Of a stretch of DNA of 64,000 bases, positions 10,632-22,790 are shown one piece after another. Below the pieces are notes generated by a model. It had not been told where the DNA came from, made no database searches, and saw nothing but the letters and a program-made list of their open reading frames with translations. Made by a program: the position numbers and the translations under genes. Within the stretch, counting starts at the first letter, position 1. Every line of letters starts with the position of its first letter. Source of the DNA: Symsagittifera roscoffensis (taxonomy: Eukaryota; Xenacoelomorpha; Acoela; Convolutidae); NCBI RefSeq assembly GCF_963678635.1, contig NC_087065.1, forward strand, positions 18,117,623 through 18,181,622. The letters are read 5' to 3'.

Positions 10632-12589
10632 TGCACTCTGGTTTTCCTATCGGGAACAAAATAGCTCTACTTGCGTCGTGTAATTCTAGTAAAATTGCGA
10701 ATAGCAATTTTACTCTAAAATGTTTCAGCAACTTTCCCTACAATAGCGGAAAAGTAGTCGAGAAAACAGCGGAAAATTGCTATTCGAAATTTCCGGATAA
10801 AAGATTACACGAGAGTAGAGCTGTCTTATTCGAAACAAAAGGCAGAGCGATCGCGAACAAAGAAGAGATGGACTAGAAATTGAACCAGAGTAAACCTTCG
10901 GTGGAAAAGTGGACAACCGAAGTCTCCCAATGGTCCAGCCCCAAAACTCATTTCTCAAGCTGAAACTAGTCAATTTAAAATTCCTCGAGTCAAACTTAAT
11001 TCCCTAATTATTCTAGAGTTACTTGTTAGTTTAGTTACTCCAAGTCTAGAGTGTGCCGGTATGTGAGTACCCAATTTAAATTTCTTGAGTGTGTTTTATA
11101 TTGTTATGTTGAGATAAGGAGAGTTATAGGTTGGTCCATCTGAAATGGATCAAAGTTCCACTGTCTAATAAAAAGTAAGTATACGGATAGTTCCGACCCT
11201 TTTTATAACGGCGTTTGCGTGTTTTAGGTATTCTTAGACCTAAGTATGGGGACGTTCCTATTTTCTAGAGTGGGGGAGTATTTTGGTAGTGGCCTCTAAG
11301 TTGTTACACGGGTTGTAGTCTCATGTCGCAAGCGAACTGAATTGGCTCCGACCGCATGAGGTAGAAAAACACAGGAGATAGTGTCCCTGACTCTTGAGCC
11401 AATGGTTATAGGGCCTCTTTTTCTTGAACCTCATATGTGACTAAAGTTAACGACTGTTACAAACAGGGTTGGAAACTCAAGTATAACTTTAAGTTTTGTT
11501 AGACAAAGGACTTTTGATTCATTTTAGATGGATGAATTTAAGACCCGCCTCATTCCAACATGACTGTGTGAAAATACACTAGAGAAAATAAATTCAGAGT
11601 TTTATAACCATGAAAGAACTAAAGACTAAAAAAACTCTAACGAGAAATTTACAGGAAAATGTTATTCATGATTACGTAATTAGAGCCTTTTTAGACATGT
11701 TTCTCAGATCTTTGATCATTTTTTAAATATTGTTTAAAAATTTCAATCCTGATCATGCGCAAAATGTGCGAAAACGTTTGAACTAACATTTAAATTTTTT
11801 TTATAAAATAAATTAAGTTTTCACATATTGGAGCAACTCTAGAATTATAAAAACAACGTAAAAAGACCAACTCTAGAAATCTTAGGTTATAAATAGTTTT
11901 AACTCAAAAAAATTTAGGGTTTTCACCATTGGTCAGCTTAATTTGTCGACCTGCCCAACCAAATTTCTTTCTTGCCCAGCGATGACACTTTCGTAGAAAT
12001 TCGCGATTTTCTCTGTCGGGAACAAGTCAGCTCTGTTCGAATTGGTTATTTCAGTAAAATTGCGTTCAGCATTTTTATTCTAACTTTTTTCGATCAATTC
12101 TCCCGCATTTATGATTCGATTCCCCTATTTTCAGTTGCCGCAAAAACTTTGAGCGATAACCGCGATAACTTTGAGCTTGATTTGGTCGATTCGCATTTTT
12201 CAAAAGTTACTGTTTCCATCCACCATAATCAAGGGCAGAGTGTAACAGTCGCCCTCTTAAGTCACATATGAGGCTAAGAGAAATAGGCCCTACAACCATT
12301 GGCTCAAGAGTCAGGGACACTATCTCTTGTGCTTTTCTACCTCATGTGGTTGGAGCCAATTCGATTCAGTTGCGACATGAGACTACAACCCGTGTTACAG
12401 ATTAAAGGCTACTACCAAACTAACCCCCCACTCTACAAATACGAACGCCCACATGGCCAGGTCTCAAAAAGCTGAAACACGCGAACGCCATTAAAAACAG
12501 TGTCTGAACTGAAGCATACCCTTAATTTTTATTGGACAGTGGACCTTTGATCCATTTCAGATGGATCAACCTATAAACTCTACTTAACT

Positions 12590-13736
12590 CAATATAATCA
12601 CAGAAAACACACTCAGGATATTAAAATTAGGTACTCACATACCGACACAACCTCTGGAATTGAATAACTAAATTGTAAATCAACTCTAGAATTACTTAAG
12701 AGTAATAAAATCTAGCTCATGGAGTTTTAAATAAATAAGTTTGAACTCAAAAATAAGTTTTTCTATCTGGACCATTGAGCAGCTGTCCACCTTTCCACTC
12801 AAGGGCCACTCTAGTACAATCGATTGTTGTTCTCTCTCTCTCTCTCTCTCTCTCTCTTCCTGCACTCTGGTTTTCCTATCGGGAACAAGATAGCTCTACT
12901 TGCGTCGTGTAATTCTAGTAAACTTGCGAATAGCAATTTTACTCTAAAATGTTTCAGCAACTTTCCCACGATTATCACTCGACTCTTCTCATCGCTTTCT
13001 CTTGTATTTTCAGTTGTCGCGAGAAACTTGAGCATAATAGGCTCAATTTGAAATTTTGAAAAATTACTTTACTCCCAGAAATCAGGATTAAACGTTCAGC
13101 TCAAGGTCAAATTTCCATAATATGAACAACTGGCACAAACTTTAGGGTATGATCGACTGGCACATACACCCCAGACTCAGGATCGATGTCCTCGTCGCTC
13201 GTCGGTCGTCGTCATGTCAGTGAGCTTTCAGAATGTTGGGTGTGCCTCAAGATATTTACAGAATTTTGCAGCAGACTCAACCTTATCTCCAACCCCAAAA
13301 TTCAGAGCCATGTAAATTTGTCATTCTATAGCCCTCCACTCTACAAATACGAACGCCCACAAGGCCAGGTCTCAAAAAGCTGAAACACGCGAACGCCATT
13401 AAAAACTGTGTCTGAACTCAAGCATACCCTTAATTTTTATTGGACAGTGGACCTTTGATCCATTTCAGATGGATCAACCTATAAACTCTAATTGACTCAA
13501 TATAATCACAGAAAACACACTCAGGATATTAAAATTAGGTACTCACATACCGACACGACCTCTGGAATTGAATAACTAAATTGTAAATCAACTCTAGAAT
13601 TACTTAAGAGTAATAAAATCTAGCTCATGGAGTTTTAAATAAATAAGTTTGAACTCAAAAATAAGTTTTTCTATCTGGACCATTGAGCAGCTGTCCACCT
13701 TTCCACTCAAGGGCCACTCTAGTACAATCGATTGTT

Positions 13737-13790
<54 letters not shown>

Positions 13791-14130
13791 TGCACTCTGG
13801 TTTTCCTATCGGGAACAAGATAGCTCTACTTGTGTCGTGTAATTCTAGTAAACTTGCGAATAGCAATTTTACTCTAAAATGTTTCAGCAACTTTCCCACG
13901 ATTATCACTCGACTCTTCTCATCGCTTTCTCTCGTATTTTCAGTTGTCGCGAAAAACTTGAGCATAATAGGCTCAACTTGAAATTTTGAAAAATTACTTT
14001 ACTCCCCGAAATCAGGATTAAACGTTCAGCTCAAGGTCAAATTTCCATAATATGACCGACTGGCACAAACTTTAGGGTATGATCGACTGGCACATACACC
14101 CCAGACTCAGGATCGATGTCCTCGTCGCTC
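12590..14130. repeat. Direct duplication of ~0.63 kb, ~0.9 kb apart
   Basis: Sequence from about 12590 to 13200 (CACACTCAGGATATTAAAAT through TCAGGATCGATGTCCTCGTC) recurs at about 13510-14130 with very few differences. The second copy abuts the C-terminal end of copy 2 of the large gene at 14138. The spacer (13200-13510) partly repeats the arm sequence of the 2.2 kb array. Confidence 0.8.
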
Positions 14131-14137
14131 GTCGTCG

Positions 14138-14656
14138 TCACATCCTCGCTTTTGTGTTATCTCTAGACACCTTACCAACCCGTTCGCATCCTGTGGTTTT
14201 TCCATTGCGATGGGTAAGCTGCATCCTCTTGAAAGCCGCCGCCCCTATTTCTGCCATGAACTGACGATACCCCTTTTGATGTTTCTTCATATGGTTTTTC
14301 GTCAAGACATACAGCCAAGAAGTCAACATCGCCCTGAACCATGAGAAAAATCGTATGCGGCTCCAGACGCGCTTCACTTCCATTAGTATAGCAAAAACCT
14401 TGCAAGCAGTCACAAATAACTCAAGCCTCCTGCAATAATTAATCGCATGTATCGCCTCAACGGTTGGTGCTTTCGACTCTCGGTATTTCTTTACGTTTTC
14501 CTCAATCCATCGCAGTGCTAGCATCGAGCTTACCACGAAAATGGTCACCTTCTGTTGATGATCTGGTAACGCTAACGCCCGAATATCCTCAACGTCCCAT
14601 ATCAAGCAGAGATTGGACTTCTCTGGGTACCACACTACTGTGCGACACAATGACAT
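14138..14656 (-). pseudogene. Unrecognised large gene, copy 2, C-terminal part
   Basis: A 172-codon minus-strand frame aligns with the end of segment F and the start of segment G of copy 1. Shared motifs are VWYPEKSNLCLIWD, the hydrophobic strip VTIFVVSSMLALRWIEE, FFSWFRAMLTSWLY and IGAAAFKRMQLTHRNG. In copy 1 the same stretch is split between two frames (3920/3890), whereas here it is continuous. So the break in copy 1 is a frameshift and the original was one protein. It ends near 14138, directly against the repeat block. Confidence 0.6.
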
Positions 14657-15705
14657 GGATAGTCTCCATGTGTCATGTTAATACTTCGGAGGTTGAGCTC
14701 TCCAGAAGCCTCGAGCAAAGGTTCGAACTCCATCCTCTTCGAAAGTATTGAATCACTTTTGTCCACAGGTGGGTGCTATTGAGTACTTTGCCGTTCGTGC
14801 TTTGCTTTTCAAAATCACTATATTTATCTTTCTCAAGACTCAAGGGCTCTTCTTCCCAGGTATCACTCAAGTCCTCCACCTGGGCCCTGGCACTGCTTCC
14901 CACATTTTCTTAAGCAGCTGATGCGAGTGACGCGACATTCTTGCCTGTCGTACTCAGCCGGGTTTCGAGAAAGCCTAGTCAATCATCACCCTCTGGCTGG
15001 ACGTCTCCACCATCGACTTGTGCAATGGGTAATGGCTCCCGCAGATGTTTGCCATTACTCAACCCATTAAAGACTTCGCATTCATTGGCAAACCATAGAC
15101 CTCACTCACCACGAATCCCATTTCTGCTTCCAAGCAGACCTTCCTTCCCTTGATATGATTTTGAACTCTTTGCAACATTCCGGGCCAGCATTCCACGCTC
15201 ATTGCCAAAACTAAATAATGTTCGGTTTGTAGCACCTCTAGCAATTCCAGACTACACATCTTCGAGAAGAATTCTAGTGCCGTTGCCAAATTCACCGTGG
15301 TACTCGCATAACAATCAGCTGGGATCTGCACTTTTATTTTTTCTAAAACGTCACCAAACCACGTGGCTAAATCTCTTCTCTGAAACGACTGAATTCTCAT
15401 GCATGATGGTCCATCACAAGAATGCTCTCTGCTTCCGGTTGCCAGATGCAAGATCGAGGCAAGTGCCTGGCTCCATCTTCTTTGGTGGTTCGTCTCTAGA
15501 CCTATCCGCTTTGTTTTTGGACTCTTCACAATGAGACAAAATCAGTTTGTGTACCACATTCAAGTTACCAAGTCCTCATCTTTCCCTGGTGACAACCTCA
15601 TCCACTCTGTGATCTCCTCATTCAAACTTGCTTGAGGGTGCGGGCACCAGGAAGGTCTCAACATCTTTCAGACTGCTCACAAGTTTGTGACAAGTACGTT
15701 GTCCG
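14657..15705 (-). pseudogene. Copy 2, middle-late region, broken
   Basis: Three minus-strand peptides in different frames align in order with segment F and the end of segment E: 14673-14903 (YSDFEKQSTNGKV), 15059-15529 (TTVNLATALEFFSK, LAMSVECWPGMLQ), and the stretch around 15640-15670 (RPSWCPHPQ). In-frame TGA codons lie at 15668-15670 and 15677-15679. The first stands where copy 1 has the Trp of GVWELM. Several frame changes are needed to follow the alignment, so this region cannot make the full protein. Confidence 0.55.
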
Positions 15706-15712
15706 TGCCGCC

Positions 15713-16560
15713 TTACCTCGATTCCACCCTTCTCTCTGATCGTGGCACACAGATAGTTTCAGGTCCATTCTCAAGAAGCAACCCCAGGCTCGGCTTTTCT
15801 TTTTCCGTCATGTCGATTTCAATTATCTTTTTCGTCCAGAATTTTAGAAATTTTATATAAGCAAAATTTATATAAGCAGCTCCTGCTTCTGTGCTCAAGA
15901 AGAAATTGTATGATATCCCCATGATACCAGACACATACTGATATTCTCCCCGCTTCGAGGGCTTCCAATACTCCTCCGCCTCGATCATGGCGCGATGCAC
16001 GTCATGACTGCTGTCGAATGTCTTGTTTGAGAACCTCCGTATTTCGTCAATCTTTGCATATTTCTCAAGAGATTGCCTGGAATCATCATCTTTCTCAATC
16101 CCGTCGTTCTGAAATACGCTTAAGATGATGCTCCAGACCCTGTTCTCAAACTGCCTACGCTTCGCCGCTTTCTGGTAGCAAACTTGGATCACCGCGTCAG
16201 ATATCACTGACATGAACCGTTTCAAGAAACTAGTAGCGTCCTTCCTCCTCATAAGACTCAGCCCAGAATCATCTCGAGCAACATGTTGAATCAGCATTCG
16301 GTCTACATGTAGGCCCTTGTCGCCCAACTTCAACTTGTCACTTGAGGTCAGATCATCCAATGCATCCGCAGCCAAGCATCTCAAGAACAACAACCGACCC
16401 TCAGTCCTGGTGAATGGATTCACCATCAGAGGCTGGGCGGCTGACGGTGCCCTTATTACGTTCTCAAAGTAGTCCAGTAGTAATTTCTCTCACGTTTGCC
16501 CTAGTTGGCTCCTCGGCTCCAATTTGTTCACCTCTGTTTTCTGCTGCGTGGCTCAATTCG
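15713..16560 (-). pseudogene. Copy 2, conserved block with in-frame TGA codons
   Basis: The frame 15713-16426 (237 codons) is the counterpart of copy 1 segment E: EIRRFSNKTF, YQYVSGIMGISYNFFLS, PSLGLLLENG. The same frame stays open upstream to about 16560 except for TGA at 16490-16492 and 16553-16555. The first of these aligns with the Trp of LPWKAV in copy 1. The frame covers without a break the region that is split at 1984 in copy 1. A downstream TAA at 15713-15715 interrupts the alignment before the Trp-Cys motif. Confidence 0.55.
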
Positions 16561-17745
16561 GGCGCTTTCTAGACACTACGCGATCCAGCTTCTGTAGACG
16601 ATTCTCTAGCTCCTTCAACGTGTCCAGAGCTATCCACCAAAAAAACAGCCGTGTTCATGTGAGTCCTTCCTCTAGGGGATCATTCGATTTTTGATGTCTG
16701 ACGCTCTGATGTTGACTCGCGACCCATTCGTTGCCGATGTTCACCTCCAAGGTTCGTCAACTGTAGGGTCTTCTCTTTGTCTTAACCCTCTGTGGCTTAA
16801 AGTTCTCCTCTTTCACCGGACCAGATGCAGTCTCCATGTCGGTCATCAACTCCACCAATTTCCTAGATGTCGAGTCGACTTTGTAAGCTGCACTCTTCCT
16901 TCTCGCTAAAACCATCGGAGGTGTCTCTTTCAGGTTCGCCTCCGACACCGCCTATGTTGAAGGACTTCCTTCCTCCATCTCTCACTTCCTCTTCCTTGGC
17001 CTTGACTCTTTATTCGGGGTGTAGACACGATCATCACGGAAGCGGCTCCTTTTTCTTGACCCTCTTCTTCTGACTCTTGTTTCCCCTGTTCTCTTGCCTC
17101 AAGCACCCTTTTTCCCTTTTTAGCCTTAGGTATAATTTGTTTTACCTATATTAATAGATTTATCTTTATCACTCATTTTTGCCCTGTTTTTTTTTACGTT
17201 CATTTTTCTTTTTTAGAGTAGAGCTGCCTTTACAAGAACTGGGATCAGTGTTCAGCCTCATTTCCCGGTTTTGAATCCTTTTGCTAAGTCGTTCTTGTCT
17301 CGCCTCCTCGTCTAGTCCAGTTTCCATCAAGATAGGCTCTCCGATCTCCATCATTATGTCCAAGAGTTCCTCCTTGAGTTCTTCAACATTTAATTTCCGC
17401 TCCACCTTCTGATTAAACTCCGTCAAAAACTTTTGCCCTCCTTCTTGATCCAGACTATTCATGAGCATTGTTTTATTTCCCTCGAAAATGTTCTTCTTTT
17501 TGCTATCGTTACTCAAGAACACCATGCCCAGGTCTACTGGTTGACTCCCAAGTTGTAACTCTAGAATCTTCCGAGGGTGGCGTCGCCGTATCTGCCCATT
17601 CTTTTCCGCTCAGGTCCTGCAGCAGCTCTCGCATAGTGCCAGAGCTGTAGTTTCCTGTCACCACCTCATCAGCTGAGGTCGCCACTGTGTTCATGTCCTC
17701 CTCCGGTTCACCGAGGGCTTCTTCAACTTTCCCTCCTTCAGTCAA
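16561..17745 (-). pseudogene. Copy 2, acidic and helical linker region
   Basis: Minus-strand open pieces at 16757-16948, 17169-17525 and 17509-17745 occupy the place that segments A(end)-C hold in copy 1. They are charged and low in hydrophobics. 17509-17745 is Glu/Thr/Ser rich, like the disordered end of segment A. 17169-17525 holds a helical stretch (EELKEELLDIMMEIGEPIL) and a Lys-rich end. Sequence match to copy 1 is weak, so the assignment rests on order and composition. Confidence 0.35.
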
Positions 17746-19460
17746 ATCGGAACGTTCTCGCTTCCAGGCATCCTCGAACTTATTCTATACTTGGAGATTT
17801 CTCTTGTCTCCAGGAGTGTCAATTGACAGAGGTGAAGACGTGGCTTGGTTGGGCTTTTTGTAATCTGTGACCGCATCAAGCCTACGTCCCCCTGCTCTAG
17901 TCCGTAGGGTGAAAGCTGCTTGCTCGCGCTGCACCGTGATTCCGCGTTCAGTGTTCTTCTTCCAGAATTATTCAGCCGTCATTATGTACTAGCTCTTTAA
18001 CTTCTCAAGCACCTTTTTCACGTCGCGCATATCTCATATTGATGGCATTGACCCGCTCATCTTCCTTGTCCAAGAGTTTCTCTTGATCTCACTCGAGTGA
18101 AAGTATGCAGGTGTGGACTACCCAATAAACAGGGAATCCCACCAATGTGTGAACACCCTTTGTTGCCCTGTTCGACCTCTCTGGCTAGCACTGCGGGCAC
18201 CAGCATTGGATTACTCTTTCCCTAGTCTATTACGTCACAGAAGGGAATTTTGGGAGGATGGCCAGCAGCACAAACCGCTCATAATCAAGTAGGTATCGTC
18301 AAGCCTTCCCAGCCTGTTCCTCCAGGGGATTCAAGTTCCAAAATTTCGGGTAGGCCTCGATCGGACCTTCACGTTTTCCAGCCAATCTGAATTGCAGCCG
18401 ACCCTGAAAATTTATACCATCAATTCGGGATCCTTGATTTTTCCAAACCACACCGTCTCGCCCATATGTCATTGCTTGCACCAGTTCAGTGCCTTCCGTC
18501 TAGAAAGCTGATCAAGCTCATATGTAATATTGAGCGTCGGTAAGCCGTAAGCCAGGGGTTTGGGAAGGCATAGGTTACTGCCGGTCCGTAGACGCAGGTT
18601 ACCACTTCTCCAAGCCCTCTCACCACTCCTAGAGGATCCGATCGCATTGCTAAGCATAGGTTCGTCAGGAGAGGCATACCTCCATTCACTTCCTTGACTT
18701 GCTCCTTAGTCTTCGGGTCCGTTTTTCCCCGTCAAGTGTTGGTTTTGCATCAAGAGGTACTCCACCAGGAGCTTTTTTAATCCCGCAGGACATTTGTAGG
18801 AGTAGGTCTCAAGACTTGGGTGAGCTCTAGCCATGGCCATCGGGTCCACATACTTCATCAGACAATGGAATACCGCCAGATTCCGTGCGTCTTCCATTGA
18901 TCATCAGGGTCTCCACAACCCTACTAAACATAAAGGACGGGCCCATACTGAATAGATATCTGGGGAACACCAGATACAATGCCAGCAACAGGTTGATTGA
19001 CATAATCAAGAGGACCTGAATGAATTCATCAAAGAGGGTCTTCCCCGCGGAGAACAACTTATCCATGTATTTCTTCTCTCAACAAGGGCTCAAGAACCCC
19101 AGAATTTAGTACGCTCTCCTCGTTCTCAAACTTCCTGTGGCGTTATCCTTCCAGAAACCATTGATGTTTGTATGATTTGCTAAGGAGATGAACGTTCCCA
19201 CCGTCAATTTCTTCTCCTCGACTTGCTCAAATTGGTTCTGCCTGAATTGTCACACTTGTTTTATCAATGGGGGTAACGTCTCTTTCGTCTTATCAGTCAC
19301 GAGTTCGAGCCTCGGCCATCTACCTCTCTCTTGAGTCAAGCGATGTACCATTGATTCCAGCAGTTCTCCGCATACGCCACGTTCCTCCGAGCATGTATGG
19401 ACCGCTTCGAGCTGCTCCGGAACCATAGGCTCGCGGCCGAGTGGCTGATCAGTTGATGAT
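17746..19460 (-). pseudogene. Copy 2, N-terminal region (absent from copy 1 in this window)
   Basis: Minus-strand peptides run from about 19460 to 18299 and change frame repeatedly: around 19300-19450 (GELLESMVHRLTQERGRW), 18827-19066 (with the hydrophobic stretch SINLLLALYLVFPRYLF), 18706-18897, 18486-18689 (YGPAVTYAFPNPWL) and 18299-18481 (AMTYGRDGVVWKNQG). Only the last aligns with segment A. An in-frame TGA lies at 19250-19252. The pieces have steady protein-like composition over 1.1 kb, so the original protein probably extended well beyond the start of copy 1 seen here. Confidence 0.45.
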
Positions 19461-21640
19461 CATCATTTATCTCTGACTTGAACTTAAGTTGCCTTGCCTT
19501 GAAATCTCCAGGCACAACACCTTATCTAGTACTATCAAGATGTCAGCCAGCTCTCAGAAACCTCTCAGGGAATGAGTTGTGTCTTCAATTGTTTGGTATA
19601 TGATAACCAGGATCTATTACCTAAATCAAAAGCATTAGATTATACTCATTTTTACATTGTGAGAGTATACTTCCGATACAAAAACCTACTTTTTAGATCC
19701 AAACCCTTATGTCGGTGTTATTGCTAACCTTTGAAAAATCCATAGGTATTTTTTTGGGCAAAAATTTATGATCCAGGTGATGCCGAGGCAACCCTCTCAC
19801 ATTTTCGGAGTGATGACGCCGAGGCAAGTTTTTTTCTACGTTAAAATTTTTCTACTTCTGTTTTATTTTGCGGATTGCCAAGTAATATCACGTATACTTT
19901 TTTTCTGCCATTTTCAAAGACGTCAAGTATTTTCAATTGACAAGAAATCCCTTTTGAAAATTGTAATAAATTCATTTTGCATTACATTTTTAGCTACTAA
20001 TAAAACAAATCTGCTGAAAAAGCAAACGCGGTTTCATTACATGTGAGAAAAACTGTTTTCTTCACAATTCGATCCAGAATTATGTTTGGATATCCTAAAA
20101 TTTTGCCGTAATATAGTTTTTTTCCAGCCTTTTGAATTCGTAAAACTACATAATTACTGTTTTTGTTTGAAAAGATGAAATTTTTTCAACGTTTTTCATG
20201 TACGTAATTGAGTCAGTTTCGAACTTCTTATTCCCCCATTTCGTCGTTTGTTGCATTCCTGTAAGAAAACCAGCACGCTGCCAATATTTGCAAAATCTAC
20301 TTGCGCATACAAAGATTTATTGGTTAATTCACCATTGATAAGAATTAAGTCCTTAATCTTTTGATGAATAGGCAAAATCCACTCCAGTGGATAACCTTAT
20401 TTGACACCTATATTATTTCCTTTCCTCATGAAAGTTCTTATTGGTTTTACAAAAAACTATTCCAAGTCTATGAAGCTATCTGCTTTCTCCCCAGTTTACA
20501 TAAAATCCTTGTTTCAAAAACTTGCTTGCATCTTTTGTATCCCATGAACTTCACAATCTGATTCACTTGATTGCATTTTTTTGTATCCCATAATTTTCAG
20601 AATAAAATTCACTGAGTGGACAGAAAGTGGGATTAAAATTTGAAATATTCAAGCAAGTTTCTTGCATCGTCCTAACAGCTGGTTTTCCGAAGCATCGTAC
20701 CGAAGTATGACGTCAAGGCAAAACTTTTTAAGCCTTGTTTTGAAGCTATCAGTTAAAGCAAATTCCCAGCTTGTTGTCGAGCGCTTCAGATTCGATTTTT
20801 GTTCGAATGCAATTGCTATTTTTATTCAAGGATATTGTATCAGTCATGAATTTGTTATCAAAATTAATGCTACCAAAATTTCGGCGTTCAATCACTTTAG
20901 GCATTTGTTGTTATCCTTAAATCTTTGAAAAACGCTTGCTTGTTGTCCATAATGAGACTATGTGTTTTGTTTTTATGAGAAATTTATCTAGGCAAAAACA
21001 TTAGTATTATAATTATCATCATCAGGTTCTCCATACTACAAATATTCACCGAATCGTTAAGGCGCTGAAATTTTGCCTTAAGTTAGTGTGTTTTGTCATT
21101 TATTACCTCCCGTCCCAATTGGTGATGCCTTATCGTCATCCTTTACAGAAATAACTGCTTTAGATTCTGTTTTTTCTTCTTGCTTTTTCTTTTCTTGGAA
21201 GTTTAGAAGAATTTTTACTAAGTGGGTCTAATAAATTGCTGATCTGCAAATGCTCATGAAGCAATGAGTTCTCCAGTATCCCACACAAAAGCCAATACTT
21301 CCGTTAAAGTGCTGAAATGATATCACTATGTCATTTCCGATGTTGCTGCTTCTCTTCTATAAGTAGAAGGCCTGGGAGGTTCCAATTTCGGGTTGGCTAT
21401 AGGGAACTCAACAAAAACAAATGTTGTTTTGTTTTATCGGTTTCATTGATTTTTTGACGTAGCCAAAATAAATCGATCAATGATGTACTGTTTTTTGTTC
21501 ATTTTCATTCCTTTTAGTAGGTAGTTTTTTATGAGGATTTTGCAATTGATCCAAAATTTCCATAGCAGCTTTGAGAAGCCACTCACTTGCTTTTCTCTGG
21601 CTTTTCCAAGTTTTGGATCTAGCACTCTGCTGTTCTTATT
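19461..21640. other. AT-rich stretch without supported genes
   Basis: Only short T-rich open frames are present on either strand, with low-complexity translations. Two short phrases, GTGATGCCGAGGCAA (19779) and GTGATGACGCCGAGGCAAG (19810), resemble each other. The position fits the missing integrase part of the gypsy element to the right, but no HHCC or DDE signature could be read. Confidence 0.4.
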
Positions 21641-21655
21641 TCTTTCGATATAGGT

Positions 21656-22068
21656 TTAATCGTTTGTAACTACAATTTCATCAGTGGTACTTGGAACTCT
21701 TGATAACCAGTCTGCACGTGGGATTTTTTCCCATCTCGTGCTCAATTTGGAAAAGGAACTGCCCTTGTTTCTGTATATTGGAGCTTCATGGAGCCAAATA
21801 GCTATCATACTGGTTGATTCCATGAAGCTATGAAGCCACGTTAAAGCTCTGTGATATGCGTCCATTAAAAAATTTCGCGCCAACAGATAGTTTCGGAAAT
21901 ATTGCTTGAAATGAAAAACTTTGTGTAGTTCTTTTTGGTTGCGGAATCATTCCGTTGTCCCTCATTCAGCATTTTGCTGGCGTACGCAATAACTGACTCC
22001 ACACCTTGCTGCTGATGTGTCAAAATGGCTGCTTTCCCAGTTGCAGAGTGATCCCACTGTCTTTTCAT
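21656..22068 (-). pseudogene. Ty3/gypsy RNase H fragment (element 1)
   Basis: Two overlapping minus-strand frames read as the RNase H region of a gypsy polyprotein. One holds GVESVIAYASKMLNEGQRND, the family's 'AYASK.LN' segment. The other holds YHRALTWLHSF, matching the 'DH.AL.WL' segment, and ends with ADWLSR, matching the usual 'ADALSR'. The frame change between them shows the element is dead. It lies just downstream of the RT piece. Confidence 0.7.
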
Positions 22069-22790
22069 TTTTTGGATAAAAGTTTGGTAGAACCCAATGA
22101 GTTTGCCCTTAGCTGTTTGATATTGTGAGTATCTTTAATGTGCTGAACTGCGTTTGTTTCAGGATCATATTCGATCTCGTTGTTCGACCCAAAATGACCA
22201 AGAAAACAATTTCTTTTAAAAGAATCTGCTTTCGATCCTTTCATCTTTCGCCCCGCTTCCTTCAAAGACACAGACTAGGTTCCGACCTCTCTAGATGCTC
22301 CTCAAATGAACTACCAAAGATAACAATATCGTCTAGGAACACCGACACAACTCAATTTCCTATTATGTTCCACTCAGTATTAACTCAAGTATGTTTCGAA
22401 ATGATCCTGGCGCTGAAGCGCGACCCATCGGTAGTCTTTTCCACCTGTATAGACCCATCTGCATAATGAAGGCTGTAAAATTTTGTGAGTCTTTGTCTAG
22501 AGCCATATGGAAGCAGCCAGAATAAATCAAAAATCGGGGAAAAAAATGTTTTTTCTCCGGCTTCCTAAATTGTGTTAAGCATCACTCATCCTATGTAGGA
22601 CCAGCTTGCGTTTTCATTTTGATTGTTAAGTTCACTAAAATCAACTAATAATCTGCAGGATCCGTCTTCTTTAACAAATACGGACTGCGCTGCACATTTC
22701 GAAATCAACTGGTTTAACAATTTTAGTTCAATTGGTTCAAATAGGTCGCCGTTTCTAAACCAACCCTTGTTTTTTTTCATGACTCTCCGC
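22065..22790 (-). pseudogene. Ty3/gypsy reverse transcriptase (element 1)
   Basis: Minus-strand peptides show the RT palm in order. AQSVFVKEDGSCRLLVDFSE (22586-22780) is the 'V.KKDGS.R...D...LN' motif. VFLDDIVIFGSS (about 22315-22350) is the catalytic box with both Asp present. CFLGHFGSNNEIEYDP (22065-22271) is the 'FLGH.I...G...DP' segment before the connection domain. These lie in different frames, so the pol gene is frameshifted. The catalytic residues remain readable, so decay is moderate. Confidence 0.75.

Larger units (their letters stand above)
6180..13080. repeat. Tandem array of a ~2.2 kb unit, three copies plus partial ends
   Basis: The same landmarks recur in order. The sequence around CCCAGCGATGACACTTTCG is at 7511, 9735 and 11964 (spacing 2224 and 2229 bp). 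The block starting near GAAAATTGCTATTCGCAA is at 6289, 8545 and 10770. The copies are nearly identical, with point changes and small indels, so the array is young. A 99-codon open frame at 7519, 9743 and 11972 is carried along but shows no sign of being a gene. The last unit is truncated and runs into the 12.6-14.1 kb duplication. Confidence 0.85.

Noticed and set aside
7519..12271. Three copies of a 99-codon ORF in the 2.2 kb repeats
   Set aside because: The DNA of the three units is nearly identical everywhere, so conservation of the ORF says nothing about selection. It lacks a recognisable domain and sits in a hairpin loop.
10498..13981. ORFs with Arg-Glu or Ser-Leu runs
   Set aside because: They are translations of the (CT)n tracts and vary with tract length.
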